From a virus, in the IMG/VR virus record IMGVR_UViG_3300044611_000887, positions 1 through 29,897 of that record: DNA of 29,897 nt. One strand, written 5' to 3'. The position numbers and the translations under genes are program-made. Below are positions 14,718-24,756 of this stretch, in pieces; position 1 is the stretch's first letter; each line of letters begins with the position of its first letter. The notes below the pieces were generated by a model, which was not told the DNA's origin, ran no database searches, and was given only the letters and a program-made list of their open reading frames with translations.

Positions 14718-17700
14718 AACAAGTTGGACAAGGACCCAATAAAATTGATGTCACACCAGCGGGAAGTGAAGGTGCTGTAGATGAACAAATAGTTGCTACT
14801 CCACTTGGACCGATAATCAGAGGTGAAATCTCGGTAATACAACACGGTGTAAATGTTATAGAAACTTCTTTTGTCGCATTAGTATTATTAATCCTATAGT
14901 AAAAACAACTCGGAGTTGGGGTTGGGGTTTTTGTTAAGGTTGGGGTTGGGGTTTTTGTTAAGGTTGGGGTTACCGTTTTAGTTGGGGTTACCGTTGGAGT
15001 TGTTGTTTTAGTCGGTGTCAATGTTGGAGTTTTAGTTACCGTTGGGGTTGGAGTCTTAGTTTTTGTTGGGGTTGGTGTTGGGGTTACACAAAGGTAGGTT
15101 GATATACAAGTATCACAGTTTACGGATGTGGTATTATTCCATATTAAACTTATTGCTCCTATTTGTAATGTAATTACCTCATAACATTGTAAATCGGTAC
15201 CAATAATCACATTTCCAGGTGTAAATGTTGATGGTAAATTAACGTATCTAAATATTGACTTAGTACAACAATCAAGAACTAAATATGTTACAAATACTGG
15301 TGTTGGAGTAGGTGTTGGTGTTTTTGTTGGAGTTACAGTTTTTGTTGGGGTAGGTGTTTTTGTTTGTGTGGGAGTTATAGTTATTGTTGGTGTTGGTGTT
15401 GGTGTTGTGGTTGGTGGGGGTGGATTTGTTGGAGTTGGAGTTGGCGTTGGTGGTGGGTTAGTTCCTGTTGGTGTATTTGTTGGTGTATTTGTTGGAGTTG
15501 GTGTATTTGTTGGAGTTTTTGTTGGTGTTACAGTATTTGTTGGTGTTGGTGTTGGTGTTGTCGGATCAATAACATAACCAATCCCACAAATTTCTAAAGT
15601 TTGTGAAGCTCGTATTTTATTTCCTATAACAGTTAACGATGTAAATGGTAATGAGTTACTAAAGGTAAATACTCCCGCACCTAAACCTGTTGTTGTTATA
15701 AAAGTAAAACAATCACTACCACCAGTTCCACCAAGAATTACATTTCCAGATATAGTTGAACAACAGTGATCACATGATGTGATAAGTGGATTTCCAATAT
15801 TAGTGGTAAAAGTCATTGCAGTACTAAGAGCAGTATATGGGGGATTTCCAGATGTTCTAATATAGGAAATTCTTAAAGTGACAGTGGTAACAGGAATACT
15901 AAATGTCATTGTATATGAATATGTTACTATTGCGGGAGGTGGAATTGGCCACTGAGTACTTGGTTGAGCACCTAATCCAAATACCGGACTAGATATGTTA
16001 AAAGAAGGGGAACAAGTATAAACACCTGCATATGCTGGCCAATTACCAAATCCTGTTGAAGTTATTACCATACCACTAGAATATGTTAACGATGCCGTAG
16101 TAACCGATCCTCCGGGATTATTTAAAAATTCATAAATAAATGGTAAGTTTGCAAATTCTTCACAGTCAGGACAATTTGGTGTTGGTGTCGGTGTTGGTGT
16201 CGGAGGAGGATCTGTTGGGGTAACAGTTGGAGTAACCGTTGGTGTTGGTGTTGGAGTTGGTGTCGATCCACTAAGATATAACAATGAATCGTTACATTCT
16301 GGAATGCTTGAGGCGTTATATACTCTAAGCCCACAATTTTGAACTAAAGTAAATGGGTATGGAGGAGATTGGTTAATGTTCCATAATGGACCAATAGGGT
16401 TTTGACCGTCTCCGGTAAAATATATCTGACTATTATCAGTAAATAAACCATAAGTGTTAAATATAGTAAAAGGATTAAAAGGAACATAAACATCCAATGA
16501 TAAAGTAGTATAGTCATACTGATTTATCCCAAAAAAACCACCAAAACCCATACCTACATTAACTAATAGTTTACTTGGAGATGTTGTTGTAAACATTAAA
16601 TCCTCAAAAACTTGAACATTTGGAGGTAATGTAATTAAAGTTAATAATGATGCTGTTGTTGTCGTAATATCAAATTCTACTATTTCTGTAATCGTTGAAC
16701 TAACAGTAATACTACCAATTAATGTGGAATTACTTTTTGCCGTCAATCCGCTACCCATAACAATAGGAAGTGGAATTGTTATAATTCTATTAAATGTTGC
16801 ACTAAAAGGACATGGTTGGTAGTCGTACTCATAAATAACCCATTGGGTCCCTCCAGGTATAGAAACAACAGTTTGTAAAAAGATTTTATTAGATGTGTGT
16901 GCAATTCCATAAATTGAAAGTGATGGATATGACCCACTAAAAAATGGTGTTAAAAAAATTGGGATATTAGTTGTAATATCATAAGAATAAACATCCAAAC
17001 TAACATTACTCGCATCTAATGCAACAAATAAAACATTACATCTTTCTAAACAAATAATATTTTCTGGTACGGAATCACAAAATGTTAATACTGAACCAGA
17101 TCCACCACCTGGTCCTGATATTGTTAAAGATGTAAAAGGAAGTGAGTTGTTTATGTTGAATAGACCTGAACCTACTACCCCGCCATCACAATCACTATTT
17201 ATATTAGAGGCGGTAATTACATTTCCTGAAATTGAAACACAACATCCTGAACATAAATTAATATTGGGAGTATTACTCCCTGTGTTAGTTGTTAAAGTAA
17301 AAGATTCTCCAACATTATATCCAACTAAAAAAATTTTAAAATCATTAACTGGATAACTAAAATTTAATGTATATGTGAATGGACCACTCCCACCAATGTA
17401 AATCGAATTTTGGATCGCACAAAAACCACAATAAATTTCCGAACAAGATGGAGATGGATAAATTGCAACAGATCCTGTACCAGTTGCGGAAATTGTAAGA
17501 CCATTTGAATACATAATACTATTGCCTATTGCAGGTAAAAGAGTTTCTTGATCACAATCACAAGGTAATGGTGGAGGTGTTGGTGTTGGTGTTGGTGGAG
17601 GATCTGTTGGGGTAACAGTTGGTGTTACAGTTGGTGTTGGTGTAACATATGGAGGTATAAACTCCAAATCAATACATTCAGGACTTTGCCCTGAATCAAA

Positions 17701-19653
17701 AGACCTACTCTGCAAAAAGTTTCCAAGTAATGAAGTTGTATACGGAGATACATTTGATATTGACCAAAGTTCATTACCAGGAAATCCTCCTATATAAAAT
17801 AAATTATTCCATTGGAAAAATGATTGTATAGTAGTTGTTATTGAAATTAGAATGTCGAGTTGTACCTGCCAAGAACCTGCAATATATTGAAATTGAGTAA
17901 CGTATTTTTGTAATGTTGATGTGTCAAGTCCTATTGTAATCATTTTACCGTTGTTGTTCATAACAACTTCAGTAATTTGTCTATTAGCTGATAAAGTACT
18001 TAATTGAAATAATGAAGTTTTAGACCAAACAGTTCCGCTAATGTCCACTAAAACAATGTCAAAACCTGTACTACTAAATCCCATGGATACTAATAAGTTA
18101 GGGTTGACTATATTTGTTATTGGATCCCTATATACACATAATGCACCTGCCAACCAACCTAACCCTGGAATAGCACTTGGAGATGCAATGTCCCTAGACC
18201 AAACTGCATTCCAAGGACTTAACGTAATATCCCATTCTCTTATTCCTTGAGAAGCGTCTTGACATATCCATAATTTTGTTGATGTATTTGTCATAGATTG
18301 ACCTAATACATTTAAAGAATTGGGTAAATTTAGTAATGTTGTTATATTTGATGTTGGATTATAAGAATATAAACCGACAGAAGCCGGAGAAGATGTATCT
18401 AACCTTGTCATTATTAAAGGTAAACAGTTCGCATCAATTGGTTCTGGAGTATTTGTTGGTGTTGGTGATGGTAATAATCCTGATGTTGGTGTAACAGTTG
18501 GTGTTGGTGTTGGTGATACGGGTGGTTGAACCGAATCTGAACATATGTCAACAATGGTACCACCATAACCACCTGGTCCTGTTATGGTTAAAGTGGTAAA
18601 TGTAGATATATTTGAAATTGTGAACGTACCGCCACCATCATTAGTTCCTGGTAAAATCGGACAAAAAATTGATGTAACAACATTTCCAATAATTGTAGCA
18701 CAACAATAATCACAAGAAGATAAAACAGGGTTACCACTATTTGTGGTAAACGTAAATGATTCAGATCCGAAACCTGGTGGTGAACTATAATTAATTAATC
18801 TTATTACTAAATTATTAACCGGTGAACTAAAATTTAAAATATAAGTAAATGGCGATGATAAAAATGATGCGGACCCTAAAAATGCGGTATTAGTTGCTGA
18901 TCCGAGTGGTATCATGCACCAAGCAAAACTACCCCCTGGATCTGTTAGAATATCACCAAAACCTGAGGCGGTTACTGTAACACCATTAATTGTTGTTGAA
19001 GATCCTAAACCAGGTAAAGCACTAACCGTTGCACATATCGGACAAACGGGTGTTGGTGTTGGTAATAACCCTGAAGTTTGTGTTGGTGTTTGTGTTGGAG
19101 GTAGTCCCGGTGTTACTGTCATAGTTGGTGTTACTGTAGGGGTTGGTGTTGGACAAGGTTCTTCTAATAAACATACGGAACAATCACCCAATTGTTCTAT
19201 TAAGGTTGCCAAATCATCAGTATATGATATTAGAGTTGATGCTGGCGTGGATGGAGAAACGTTAGTTATACACCCATTAAATAATAATGAAGATAAATAA
19301 TATGAATTAGTGGTTATAGGAAAAAAAGTACTTGGGATATTATCTATTCGTATATATATACTAGGGTCACAACAAGATTGAAATACTGCGACTCCCGGTA
19401 ATGGACATTCACCAATTGTTACATCAAAAGACGCATCTGAACAACTATCAGTTGGATCATAAATAAACCATCCTGTATCAGGAAAAGAGTCACTATCTGT
19501 TGATCTTGGTTGTCCACAGAAGATACCCTCCCAACCGATCATTTCCCAATAACCAAGATTATTCCATCTAATTGTTAATGGAGTTGTGTTATCATACCCA
19601 ACCCAAGAAGGTTTTGAGTTATAAAAACCAATAAAATTAAAATCATAATTCAT
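14716..19653 (-). CDS. Giant mucin-like, multi-module surface or fibre protein
   Basis: This 1645-residue protein has no known family for the whole. It is a chain of cysteine-containing beta domains joined by Thr/Pro linkers. A ~165-residue module occurs three times (about 205-372, 698-860, 1161-1357). Its signature is a strand pair ending in NFS.PVN, then FT.TTN.G, C..CC, GNV(I/V) and FT.LT..GPGG. Two propeller-like segments (about 405-665 and 868-1128) lie between them, giving an A-B-A-B-A order. A third module with CC..SI...(N).PSTF recurs at about 88-162 and 1454-1522. Thr/Pro linkers lie at 168-202, 379-403, 671-696, 1130-1159, 1365-1452 and 1524-1581. A host-binding fibre or capsid decoration is likely from context and layout. 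No signal peptide or enzyme motif is seen. The linkers are candidates for O-glycosylation by the upstream transferases. Confidence 0.88.
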   Translation of the reverse strand: MNYDFNFIGFYNSKPSWVGYDNTTPLTIRWNNLGYWEMIGWEGIFCGQPRSTDSDSFPDTGWFIYDPTDSCSDASFDVTIGECPLPGVAVFQSCCDPSIYIRIDNIPSTFFPITTNSYYLSSLLFNGCITNVSPSTPASTLISYTDDLATLIEQLGDCSVCLLEEPCPTPTPTVTPTMTVTPGLPPTQTPTQTSGLLPTPTPVCPICATVSALPGLGSSTTINGVTVTASGFGDILTDPGGSFAWCMIPLGSATNTAFLGSASFLSSPFTYILNFSSPVNNLVIRLINYSSPPGFGSESFTFTTNSGNPVLSSCDYCCATIIGNVVTSIFCPILPGTNDGGGTFTISNISTFTTLTITGPGGYGGTIVDICSDSVQPPVSPTPTPTVTPTSGLLPSPTPTNTPEPIDANCLPLIMTRLDTSSPASVGLYSYNPTSNITTLLNLPNSLNVLGQSMTNTSTKLWICQDASQGIREWDITLSPWNAVWSRDIASPSAIPGLGWLAGALCVYRDPITNIVNPNLLVSMGFSSTGFDIVLVDISGTVWSKTSLFQLSTLSANRQITEVVMNNNGKMITIGLDTSTLQKYVTQFQYIAGSWQVQLDILISITTTIQSFFQWNNLFYIGGFPGNELWSISNVSPYTTSLLGNFLQSRSFDSGQSPECIDLEFIPPYVTPTPTVTPTVTPTDPPPTPTPTPPPLPCDCDQETLLPAIGNSIMYSNGLTISATGTGSVAIYPSPSCSEIYCGFCAIQNSIYIGGSGPFTYTLNFSYPVNDFKIFLVGYNVGESFTLTTNTGSNTPNINLCSGCCVSISGNVITASNINSDCDGGVVGSGLFNINNSLPFTSLTISGPGGGSGSVLTFCDSVPENIICLERCNVLFVALDASNVSLDVYSYDITTNIPIFLTPFFSGSYPSLSIYGIAHTSNKIFLQTVVSIPGGTQWVIYEYDYQPCPFSATFNRIITIPLPIVMGSGLTAKSNSTLIGSITVSSTITEIVEFDITTTTASLLTLITLPPNVQVFEDLMFTTTSPSKLLVNVGMGFGGFFGINQYDYTTLSLDVYVPFNPFTIFNTYGLFTDNSQIYFTGDGQNPIGPLWNINQSPPYPFTLVQNCGLRVYNASSIPECNDSLLYLSGSTPTPTPTPTVTPTVTPTDPPPTPTPTPTPNCPDCEEFANLPFIYEFLNNPGGSVTTASLTYSSGMVITSTGFGNWPAYAGVYTCSPSFNISSPVFGLGAQPSTQWPIPPPAIVTYSYTMTFSIPVTTVTLRISYIRTSGNPPYTALSTAMTFTTNIGNPLITSCDHCCSTISGNVILGGTGGSDCFTFITTTGLGAGVFTFSNSLPFTSLTVIGNKIRASQTLEICGIGYVIDPTTPTPTPTNTVTPTKTPTNTPTPTNTPTNTPTGTNPPPTPTPTPTNPPPPTTTPTPTPTITITPTQTKTPTPTKTVTPTKTPTPTPTPVFVTYLVLDCCTKSIFRYVNLPSTFTPGNVIIGTDLQCYEVITLQIGAISLIWNNTTSVNCDTCISTYLCVTPTPTPTKTKTPTPTVTKTPTLTPTKTTTPTVTPTKTVTPTLTKTPTPTLTKTPTPTPSCFYYRINNTNATKEVSITFTPCCITEISPLIIGPSGVATICSSTAPSLPAGVTSILLGPCPTC
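14911..15084 (-). repeat. Thr/Pro-Lys coding repeat tract near the C-terminus
   Basis: Encodes residues 1524-1581 as variants of TPT-(V/L)TKTPT. The DNA is a degenerate short tandem repeat of GGGTT/TTGGGGTT type on the plus strand. Confidence 0.85.
15298..15561 (-). repeat. Longest Thr/Pro coding repeat tract of the giant fibre gene
   Basis: Encodes residues 1365-1452, made of [15 protein letters not shown] and TKTPTPTKT variants. Plus-strand DNA is dominated by GTTGGTGTT and GTTGGAGTT words, which makes it prone to slippage and recombination. Confidence 0.85.
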
Positions 19654-19683
19654 TTTTTAATGTTTGTTTTTTTTTCTTTAATT

Positions 19684-21612
19684 TTAACTACTAATAAATG
19701 TAAGTAAATTACTTGTTATCGTACCACCACCAGCTGCAGGTGTTATAAATGCCGTAATAGATATTCTGTATGTATGATTTGGAGGACAAGTTCCACCATA
19801 ACCATTTGGATTAACCGCATTTGGGAACCAATCTGTTTGTTGTATAGACGCACCTGCTTGCCATCCTGAGAGTCCTGATGTCCATAAATTAATTGATGTT
19901 TGAGTTGGTGGGATATTTATTACTTTCCAATGAACAAAATATCCACTAGGACTTGATCCAGGTGCGTTAATATCTTCCATTAATAAACTATAACTGATAA
20001 CATCATTTGTGTTTAAGTTATTTATAAACCAATCTAATCCAACACTATAATTTTGACCTGGAGGACAGATTGGATGTCTTACCGACTGAGCTAATGTTTG
20101 ACCATTTAAGAACTGAGGACTTGTTAAAATAAGACTTGGTGGTGCGCTACATACGGATTGGGTCATTGTGGTACCTACTTGGTAATAATATTCATTTAAA
20201 CAGGTTGTTGCTGTGATTGGGTTTAATCCCGGTAAAGTAATTAAATTTAGGTTTGGATTTACTAATGGAGCTGTCCCACCTGTCCAAGCTTTAATTCCTA
20301 ACTCATTTGCAACGTCATCAATTCTACAAGCATAACCTAACCAATTGTTGTATGAATTTGGTAAACCACATCCTATTGGTGGAGGAGTTATGGCGTAATT
20401 AGTGTTAAAAACATTGTTGGCTCCAGTAGCAGTGGGATAAGATGGGCAGCTATTACCGGCAAATACTAAACCTATTACTTTAAAGTTTGGTGATGGTTGG
20501 GTACCAAAATTGGCAATTAACATTGATCCTGAATCACCACCGGCACATGGCCATAAACAGTGTGGTTGAGCAGGTATACCGCTTGGTTTAAAAAATGCTA
20601 TTAATCTTGGGTTAAAATCTGCAGCTGTACTATATTGTTGACCGCCAGCAGCTAAATGCCAACTATAAGGTCCAACAGCAGTTGCAACATTTATCTGACT
20701 AATCCTTAATTCACATCCCGGTGTTCCTAAACCCTTTGGTCCGGTTGATCTACCAGTACTATATAATTGTGGGTTTGTTACCAATAAGTTATTAATTTCA
20801 GCGGTTGTTGCAAAAGGTAATGGATTAGGCATTAAAGCTTCAAACCCCGAAAATTTAAAAGATTGATTAAAATCAATTTCATTACAATTAATACTAACTA
20901 ATGCGGCATCTACATTATTTTTTGGTAATCCTAATGGAGATGCTATCCATCCGCTACTTGGTGGTAAAGTTTGATAGGGTGAAATTGGTACATATCTAAC
21001 AACTTGACCAAATTTACTACCTGTTTGAAACCCAAATTCCCCAGGTTGGCAAACGTCATTATCTGGATTTATTTCGTTAGTTATTGGGAAATTATTTCCC
21101 AATACAGGATTTAAATTTTGATATTGAGCCTTTATAGAGTTTCCAATTACAACGTGATTATTTGTTAAACCAACTAAAGCGTTCGTGTGTATGTCTTGCA
21201 CAATCATACCTAAAGTACCAACAGAATTACCTTTTCTTACCGAAGTTATAGATATACCACCTCTCAATGTTGCAAATGCAGATCTATTTGTTGGTGGTGT
21301 TAATACAAAAGGCTCACAAAGCGGAGGTGAGTTAGTGATAGGTGTTGTTCTACTACATTGTAAAGTATAAATTTCACCAACTTGTATTACATCAGTATTA
21401 AGTGTTTTATTTTCACTTATTTTTATTTCTGATGGTAAAATTTCATTATCGGATAAATTACTTAACGGTTTTTTTTCTTTCACCGAAAAAACAATACAAA
21501 CTTCACCAGTATAAATACCGTTAGTTTGTTTAAACCCATAACCAACACCAACATCAGATGGTGTATTATCACTCCATTCTTTTAATTTTTTATTTATTTC
21601 TTCTGTTATCAT
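19684..21612 (-). CDS. Trypsin-like serine protease fused to a PEBP (YbhB-like) domain
   Basis: The protein is 642 residues from the ATG at 21610-21612. That start gives the same spacing to the DVGVGYG motif as in the paralogous gene upstream, whereas the in-frame start six codons earlier does not. Residues ~115-445 form a chymotrypsin-fold protease with H153 (LTNNHVV), D235 (NNVDAALVS) and S361 (CAGGDSGSM); all three catalytic residues are present. Residues ~497-642 match the phosphatidylethanolamine-binding protein family: LLMEDINAPG (the D-x-D-A-P region), FVHWKVINIPP, and YGGTCPPNHTYRISITAF (the GPxPPxxxHxY region). Unlike its neighbours it has no long Thr/Pro tract. Cysteines are frequent and there is no signal peptide. 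It is probably a virion surface protein that can cleave proteins or bind a ligand, by context. Confidence 0.88.
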   Translation of the reverse strand: MITEEINKKLKEWSDNTPSDVGVGYGFKQTNGIYTGEVCIVFSVKEKKPLSNLSDNEILPSEIKISENKTLNTDVIQVGEIYTLQCSRTTPITNSPPLCEPFVLTPPTNRSAFATLRGGISITSVRKGNSVGTLGMIVQDIHTNALVGLTNNHVVIGNSIKAQYQNLNPVLGNNFPITNEINPDNDVCQPGEFGFQTGSKFGQVVRYVPISPYQTLPPSSGWIASPLGLPKNNVDAALVSINCNEIDFNQSFKFSGFEALMPNPLPFATTAEINNLLVTNPQLYSTGRSTGPKGLGTPGCELRISQINVATAVGPYSWHLAAGGQQYSTAADFNPRLIAFFKPSGIPAQPHCLWPCAGGDSGSMLIANFGTQPSPNFKVIGLVFAGNSCPSYPTATGANNVFNTNYAITPPPIGCGLPNSYNNWLGYACRIDDVANELGIKAWTGGTAPLVNPNLNLITLPGLNPITATTCLNEYYYQVGTTMTQSVCSAPPSLILTSPQFLNGQTLAQSVRHPICPPGQNYSVGLDWFINNLNTNDVISYSLLMEDINAPGSSPSGYFVHWKVINIPPTQTSINLWTSGLSGWQAGASIQQTDWFPNAVNPNGYGGTCPPNHTYRISITAFITPAAGGGTITSNLLTFISS

Positions 21613-21623
21613 TTTTTTTATTA

Positions 21624-23462
21624 TTAGCAATTATATGATTCAAATGTCACAAATGACGTAAATGGACCAACAGCTGCGTTAACAGGTGTTGGTGTAGGTG
21701 TTTTAGTTGGTGTAGGTGTTGGAGTTTTAGTTACCGTTGGAGTAGGAGTTTTAGTTTTAGTTACTGTTGGTGTCGGTGTTTTGGTTGGTGTTGTTGATGG
21801 TGATAATCCTGGTGTTGTTGTTATTGTTGGTGTTGGTGTTGTTGTTGGAGTTTCGGTTGGTCTCGGAGTTTCGCTTGGTGTTACGGTTGGTGTTGCGGTT
21901 GGTGATAATCCCGGTGTTGGTGTGACAGTTGGTGTTGGTGTTGGAATTGGAATACAATCACATGATGAATCTTCAGTATAAACAGAACCCGATCCAGAAA
22001 TAACACTTGCACTTATTGCACATATGGTACCAGTTTGGAAGGTGGGAACGGGTAATAAAATTGTTACACCTTCACAACTAACATAAGAAATTGTTGAACC
22101 AGTACCAAACGGACCACCATAATAAGCCCAAGTTTTACAACAAGGTGTGGTTGGGGTAGGTGTGGGTGTAAGTGTACCAGTAGGTGTTGGACTAATATCA
22201 CATGGTACTGTTAAATTATAAGCGCCTACTTGCCAATATGTGTCACCCCCCGAAACTTGTGTTTTAACACTATTAAACCCTGGCACTGTAATATAGGATA
22301 TTGTGGTTGAATCAACGTATGGTTTAGTTGTTCCATCCCAAGATTGAATACCAAGTTCACTTGCTACGTGGTCAATTCTACAAGCAAACCCATAATATTC
22401 AGAACCAGCAAACACTAGTCCAACAATTTTTGATGTACCACTAAAATCTGCAACCAATGCAGATCCAGAATCACCAGCAAAAATAGGGTAGTTACAAACG
22501 GTTGCTAAGTTAGGGTCGTTTTCGGGTCTTACAAACATAATTATATCCGTGAATGGAATTGTGGTTGATGTTCCTTGGATATTATATCCACTGACACCAC
22601 CAGCAAAACCCAACGTGAAAGTTCTTAGTGGACAAGGTATTCCTTGTTTAACTCCTGTTGTTCTACCACTACTAAACAACATTGGATTTGTTGTTAATAA
22701 ATTATTAATTTCTGTCGTTGTTGCAAAAACGTAAGGAGAATTATAAGTCAAACCAAATTGTTTGAAAGATTCCGCAATATCGATAACTGGATTACATTCA
22801 ACTGAAATTAGTGCTCCATCAACTTTGTTAACTCCACCCGACACGGATATCGGAACATACCTAACAACTTGACCAATCATAGCTGCAGGAGCAGGTGAAG
22901 ATGATTCCCCATTTTGAAATGCAGAATCAGGTTGTACCGCCCCACCTGAAATAATATCATATTCATTTTGTATAAGACCTGATGGGTTTCTTTGACTTGT
23001 GTATGATGCGTCCCTAATTACAACGTGATTATTTGTTACACCAACCAAAGCTTGAGTTGCAACATCAACCGCAATAAATCCTAAAGTACCTACAAAACCA
23101 AGTTTAGTTTGAGAGGTAATTGATATACCACCTTTAATTGGTCTATGTTGTAGACGATTTGTTGGTGGTGTACCTGGATTTGTCCAAGTGTAACAACTAG
23201 GATCACAAGCAAAAGTTTTAATTATACCCACCTCAATAACATCGGTTTTTAGAACTCTATCACTTAAAGTAAATTCAACATCAGGTAATAATTCATTTTC
23301 AGGAATTAAATGTGACGGTATTTTTTTTGGTACAAAAAATATGATTGACTCTTCATTAGTCATTTCACCATTTTTTATTTTTGTACCATAACCAACGCCC
23401 ACATCATTAGGTGTGGCGTTAAAAAGTTCTTCGATAATTTCTTTTATTTCGTCAGTTAACAT
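21624..23462 (-). CDS. Trypsin-like serine protease with mucin-like Thr/Pro tail
   Basis: This 612-residue paralogue of the following gene has the same N-terminal domain ([10 protein letters not shown] at 17-26) and a protease domain with H146 (VTNNHVV), D215 (NKVDGALIS) and S332 (IFAGDSGSA), so the triad is intact. After the protease comes a short Thr/Pro linker (424-440), then a small cysteine domain starting [16 protein letters not shown] (441-503). The same domain occurs in the next upstream protein. A Thr/Pro-Lys tract (505-594) follows, and a short hydrophobic C-terminus ends in YNC. The start overlaps the previous stop by seven bases. The protease may process other virion proteins or cut host surface proteins; neither can be told from sequence. 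Confidence 0.88.
   Translation of the reverse strand: MLTDEIKEIIEELFNATPNDVGVGYGTKIKNGEMTNEESIIFFVPKKIPSHLIPENELLPDVEFTLSDRVLKTDVIEVGIIKTFACDPSCYTWTNPGTPPTNRLQHRPIKGGISITSQTKLGFVGTLGFIAVDVATQALVGVTNNHVVIRDASYTSQRNPSGLIQNEYDIISGGAVQPDSAFQNGESSSPAPAAMIGQVVRYVPISVSGGVNKVDGALISVECNPVIDIAESFKQFGLTYNSPYVFATTTEINNLLTTNPMLFSSGRTTGVKQGIPCPLRTFTLGFAGGVSGYNIQGTSTTIPFTDIIMFVRPENDPNLATVCNYPIFAGDSGSALVADFSGTSKIVGLVFAGSEYYGFACRIDHVASELGIQSWDGTTKPYVDSTTISYITVPGFNSVKTQVSGGDTYWQVGAYNLTVPCDISPTPTGTLTPTPTPTTPCCKTWAYYGGPFGTGSTISYVSCEGVTILLPVPTFQTGTICAISASVISGSGSVYTEDSSCDCIPIPTPTPTVTPTPGLSPTATPTVTPSETPRPTETPTTTPTPTITTTPGLSPSTTPTKTPTPTVTKTKTPTPTVTKTPTPTPTKTPTPTPVNAAVGPFTSFVTFESYNC
21681..21950 (-). repeat. Thr/Pro coding repeat tract of the protease gene
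   Basis: Encodes residues 505-594 with TPTPTVT, TPGLSP and TKTPTPT units. Open frames in the antisense direction (for example 21781-21981) are by-products of this repeat. Confidence 0.85.
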
Positions 23463-24718
23463 GATTTAGTATTATATTTTATATAAATAGTGTTATTAGT
23501 TATAATTCCACAAGTTGGTGTTGGTGTTGGTGTCGGTGATAATCCTGGTGTTACGGTAGGATTTGGTGTAGGTGTTTTTGTTGGTGTAGGTGTCGGTGAT
23601 AATCCTGGTGTTACGGTAGGAGTAGGAGTAAGTGTTTTTGTTGGTGTTGGTGTTGGTGATAATCCTGGTGTTGTTGTTGTTGTTGGTGTTTTTGTTTTTG
23701 TTGGAGTTGGAGTTGGTGATAATCCTGGTGTTGTTGTTGGTGTTGTTGTTGGAGTTGTTGTTGGAGTTGTTGTTGGAGTTTGTGTTTGTGTAGGAGTCGG
23801 GGTTGGGGTTAGTTGTGCGGAACCACAAGTACAAGTACTTTCAAGATAAGTTTGACCATCTCCCGATAATTTTATAACGGATAACGCACATATTGTAGAA
23901 GCGTATCCCGTTGAAGCACTAAAGGTTGTTGTGTTTCCTGAACAATCTAACCATTGGAATGTAGATCCAGAAACAGGTCCCCCAAAATAATACCAAGTAT
24001 TACAACAAGGAATTGGACTTCCTGTTGGTGTAATTGTTGGTGTTGGAGTTACTGTTGGTGATTGAATAAACACACTAAAACAAAACTCATCTATTGGTGA
24101 CGGAAGAGGTATTGGAGTTTTTGTTGGTGTTGGTGTTGGTGATAATCCCGGTGTAGGTGTAGGTGTAGGTGATAATCCCGGTGTTGGTGTAGGTGTAGGT
24201 GATAATCCCGGTGTTGGTGTGACAGTTGGTGTTGGTGTTGATGTTGGAGTGTCTTGAGGACAACAACATTCTGTAGTTGTTGTAGTTGTTGTTGGACACA
24301 CATTATTACAACAAGGAAACTCTATTAAATAACAACTTTCATATGGTAAATCTTCCGCAATGAAACTTTCTTGTACATTAATAAATAATTGTTCTCGTAT
24401 TGGTAATATTAAAACTCCTTGAGAATTTCTTAATAAGAATTGAGCCTCATATCTTGCAGTTTTATTTGTGTCTTGTGGTTTGAATTGATAATAAATGTAA
24501 TATTCAGGTTCCGCATTAGGATCCAAAAGTACTTTCTCAACAAATCCAGCCGAACTTGTTGAAATTTTAGGAATCCCGGTTTCAACATTAGTCATTGAAA
24601 AGAAGATAGAGGACTCTTCAATCATATCCATGAAAGAATTATAATCACTTCTACCGTCTTTTACAACCTGTAATTTTAATATAGGGAGAGTTGCATTCTT
24701 TTTAATGAAAAATTCCAT
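23456..24718 (-). CDS. Mucin-like fibre protein with baseplate-type N-terminal domain
   Basis: The protein has 420 residues. Residues 1-135 are a beta domain: [15 protein letters not shown], a strand set around [17 protein letters not shown], then [20 protein letters not shown] and LFINVQESF. That order resembles the Ig-like N-terminal domain of siphophage upper-baseplate (BppU) proteins, which anchor to the particle. A Thr/Cys knot ([14 protein letters not shown], 141-154) leads to a Thr/Pro tract with three GLSPTPTPT units (157-205). Next comes the [15 protein letters not shown] cysteine domain shared with the protease downstream (238-298). A second tract of about 100 residues (303-402) is made of ~20-residue [13 protein letters not shown] repeats. 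It is likely a tail appendage in which the N-terminal domain docks to the virion and the repeats project. The anchor assignment is inference. Confidence 0.85.
   Translation of the reverse strand: MEFFIKKNATLPILKLQVVKDGRSDYNSFMDMIEESSIFFSMTNVETGIPKISTSSAGFVEKVLLDPNAEPEYYIYYQFKPQDTNKTARYEAQFLLRNSQGVLILPIREQLFINVQESFIAEDLPYESCYLIEFPCCNNVCPTTTTTTTECCCPQDTPTSTPTPTVTPTPGLSPTPTPTPGLSPTPTPTPGLSPTPTPTKTPIPLPSPIDEFCFSVFIQSPTVTPTPTITPTGSPIPCCNTWYYFGGPVSGSTFQWLDCSGNTTTFSASTGYASTICALSVIKLSGDGQTYLESTCTCGSAQLTPTPTPTQTQTPTTTPTTTPTTTPTTTPGLSPTPTPTKTKTPTTTTTPGLSPTPTPTKTLTPTPTVTPGLSPTPTPTKTPTPNPTVTPGLSPTPTPTPTCGIITNNTIYIKYNTKSC
23513..23812 (-). repeat. Tandem ~20-residue [11 protein letters not shown] repeat array
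   Basis: About five units in residues 303-402, with GGTGATAATCCTGGTGTT recurring on the plus strand at each GLSP. Unit borders are regular enough to allow unequal recombination between copies. Confidence 0.85.
24104..24250 (-). repeat. Short [10 protein letters not shown] repeat array
   Basis: Three ten-residue units in residues 157-205 of the same gene. The plus-strand word GATAATCCCGGTG recurs at 30-base spacing. Confidence 0.85.
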
Positions 24719-24731
24719 TTATAGTTTTTAC

Positions 24732-24740
24732 TATAAATAT
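24732..24740 (-). promoter_or_regulatory. Late-promoter-like ATATTTATA box upstream of the 420-residue fibre gene
   Basis: On the minus strand ATATTTATA is followed by GTAAAAACTATAA and the ATG. It would start a transcript covering the three downstream fibre and protease genes separately from the glycan genes. Function is inferred. Confidence 0.5.
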
Positions 24741-24756
24741 GCTGAACTACTAAATA

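Noticed and set aside
15364-15597. Plus-strand open frames rich in Cys/Trp or Gly/Val over the fibre repeats (also 21781-21981, 23490-23849 and the minus-strand Asn/Thr or His/Gln frames in the same places)
   Set aside because: They are out-of-frame or antisense readings of the Thr/Pro repeat DNA, with no start signals; the true frames give coherent long proteins.
21613-21630. Start of the PEBP-protease gene six codons further upstream
   Set aside because: Alignment with the paralogue starting at 23462 places the start at 21612, with equal distance to the DVGVGYG motif.
21681-24250. CRISPR array or diversity-generating retroelement template
   Set aside because: Repeats are translated Thr/Pro codons without unique spacers, and no reverse transcriptase or paired template/variable repeat is seen in the window.
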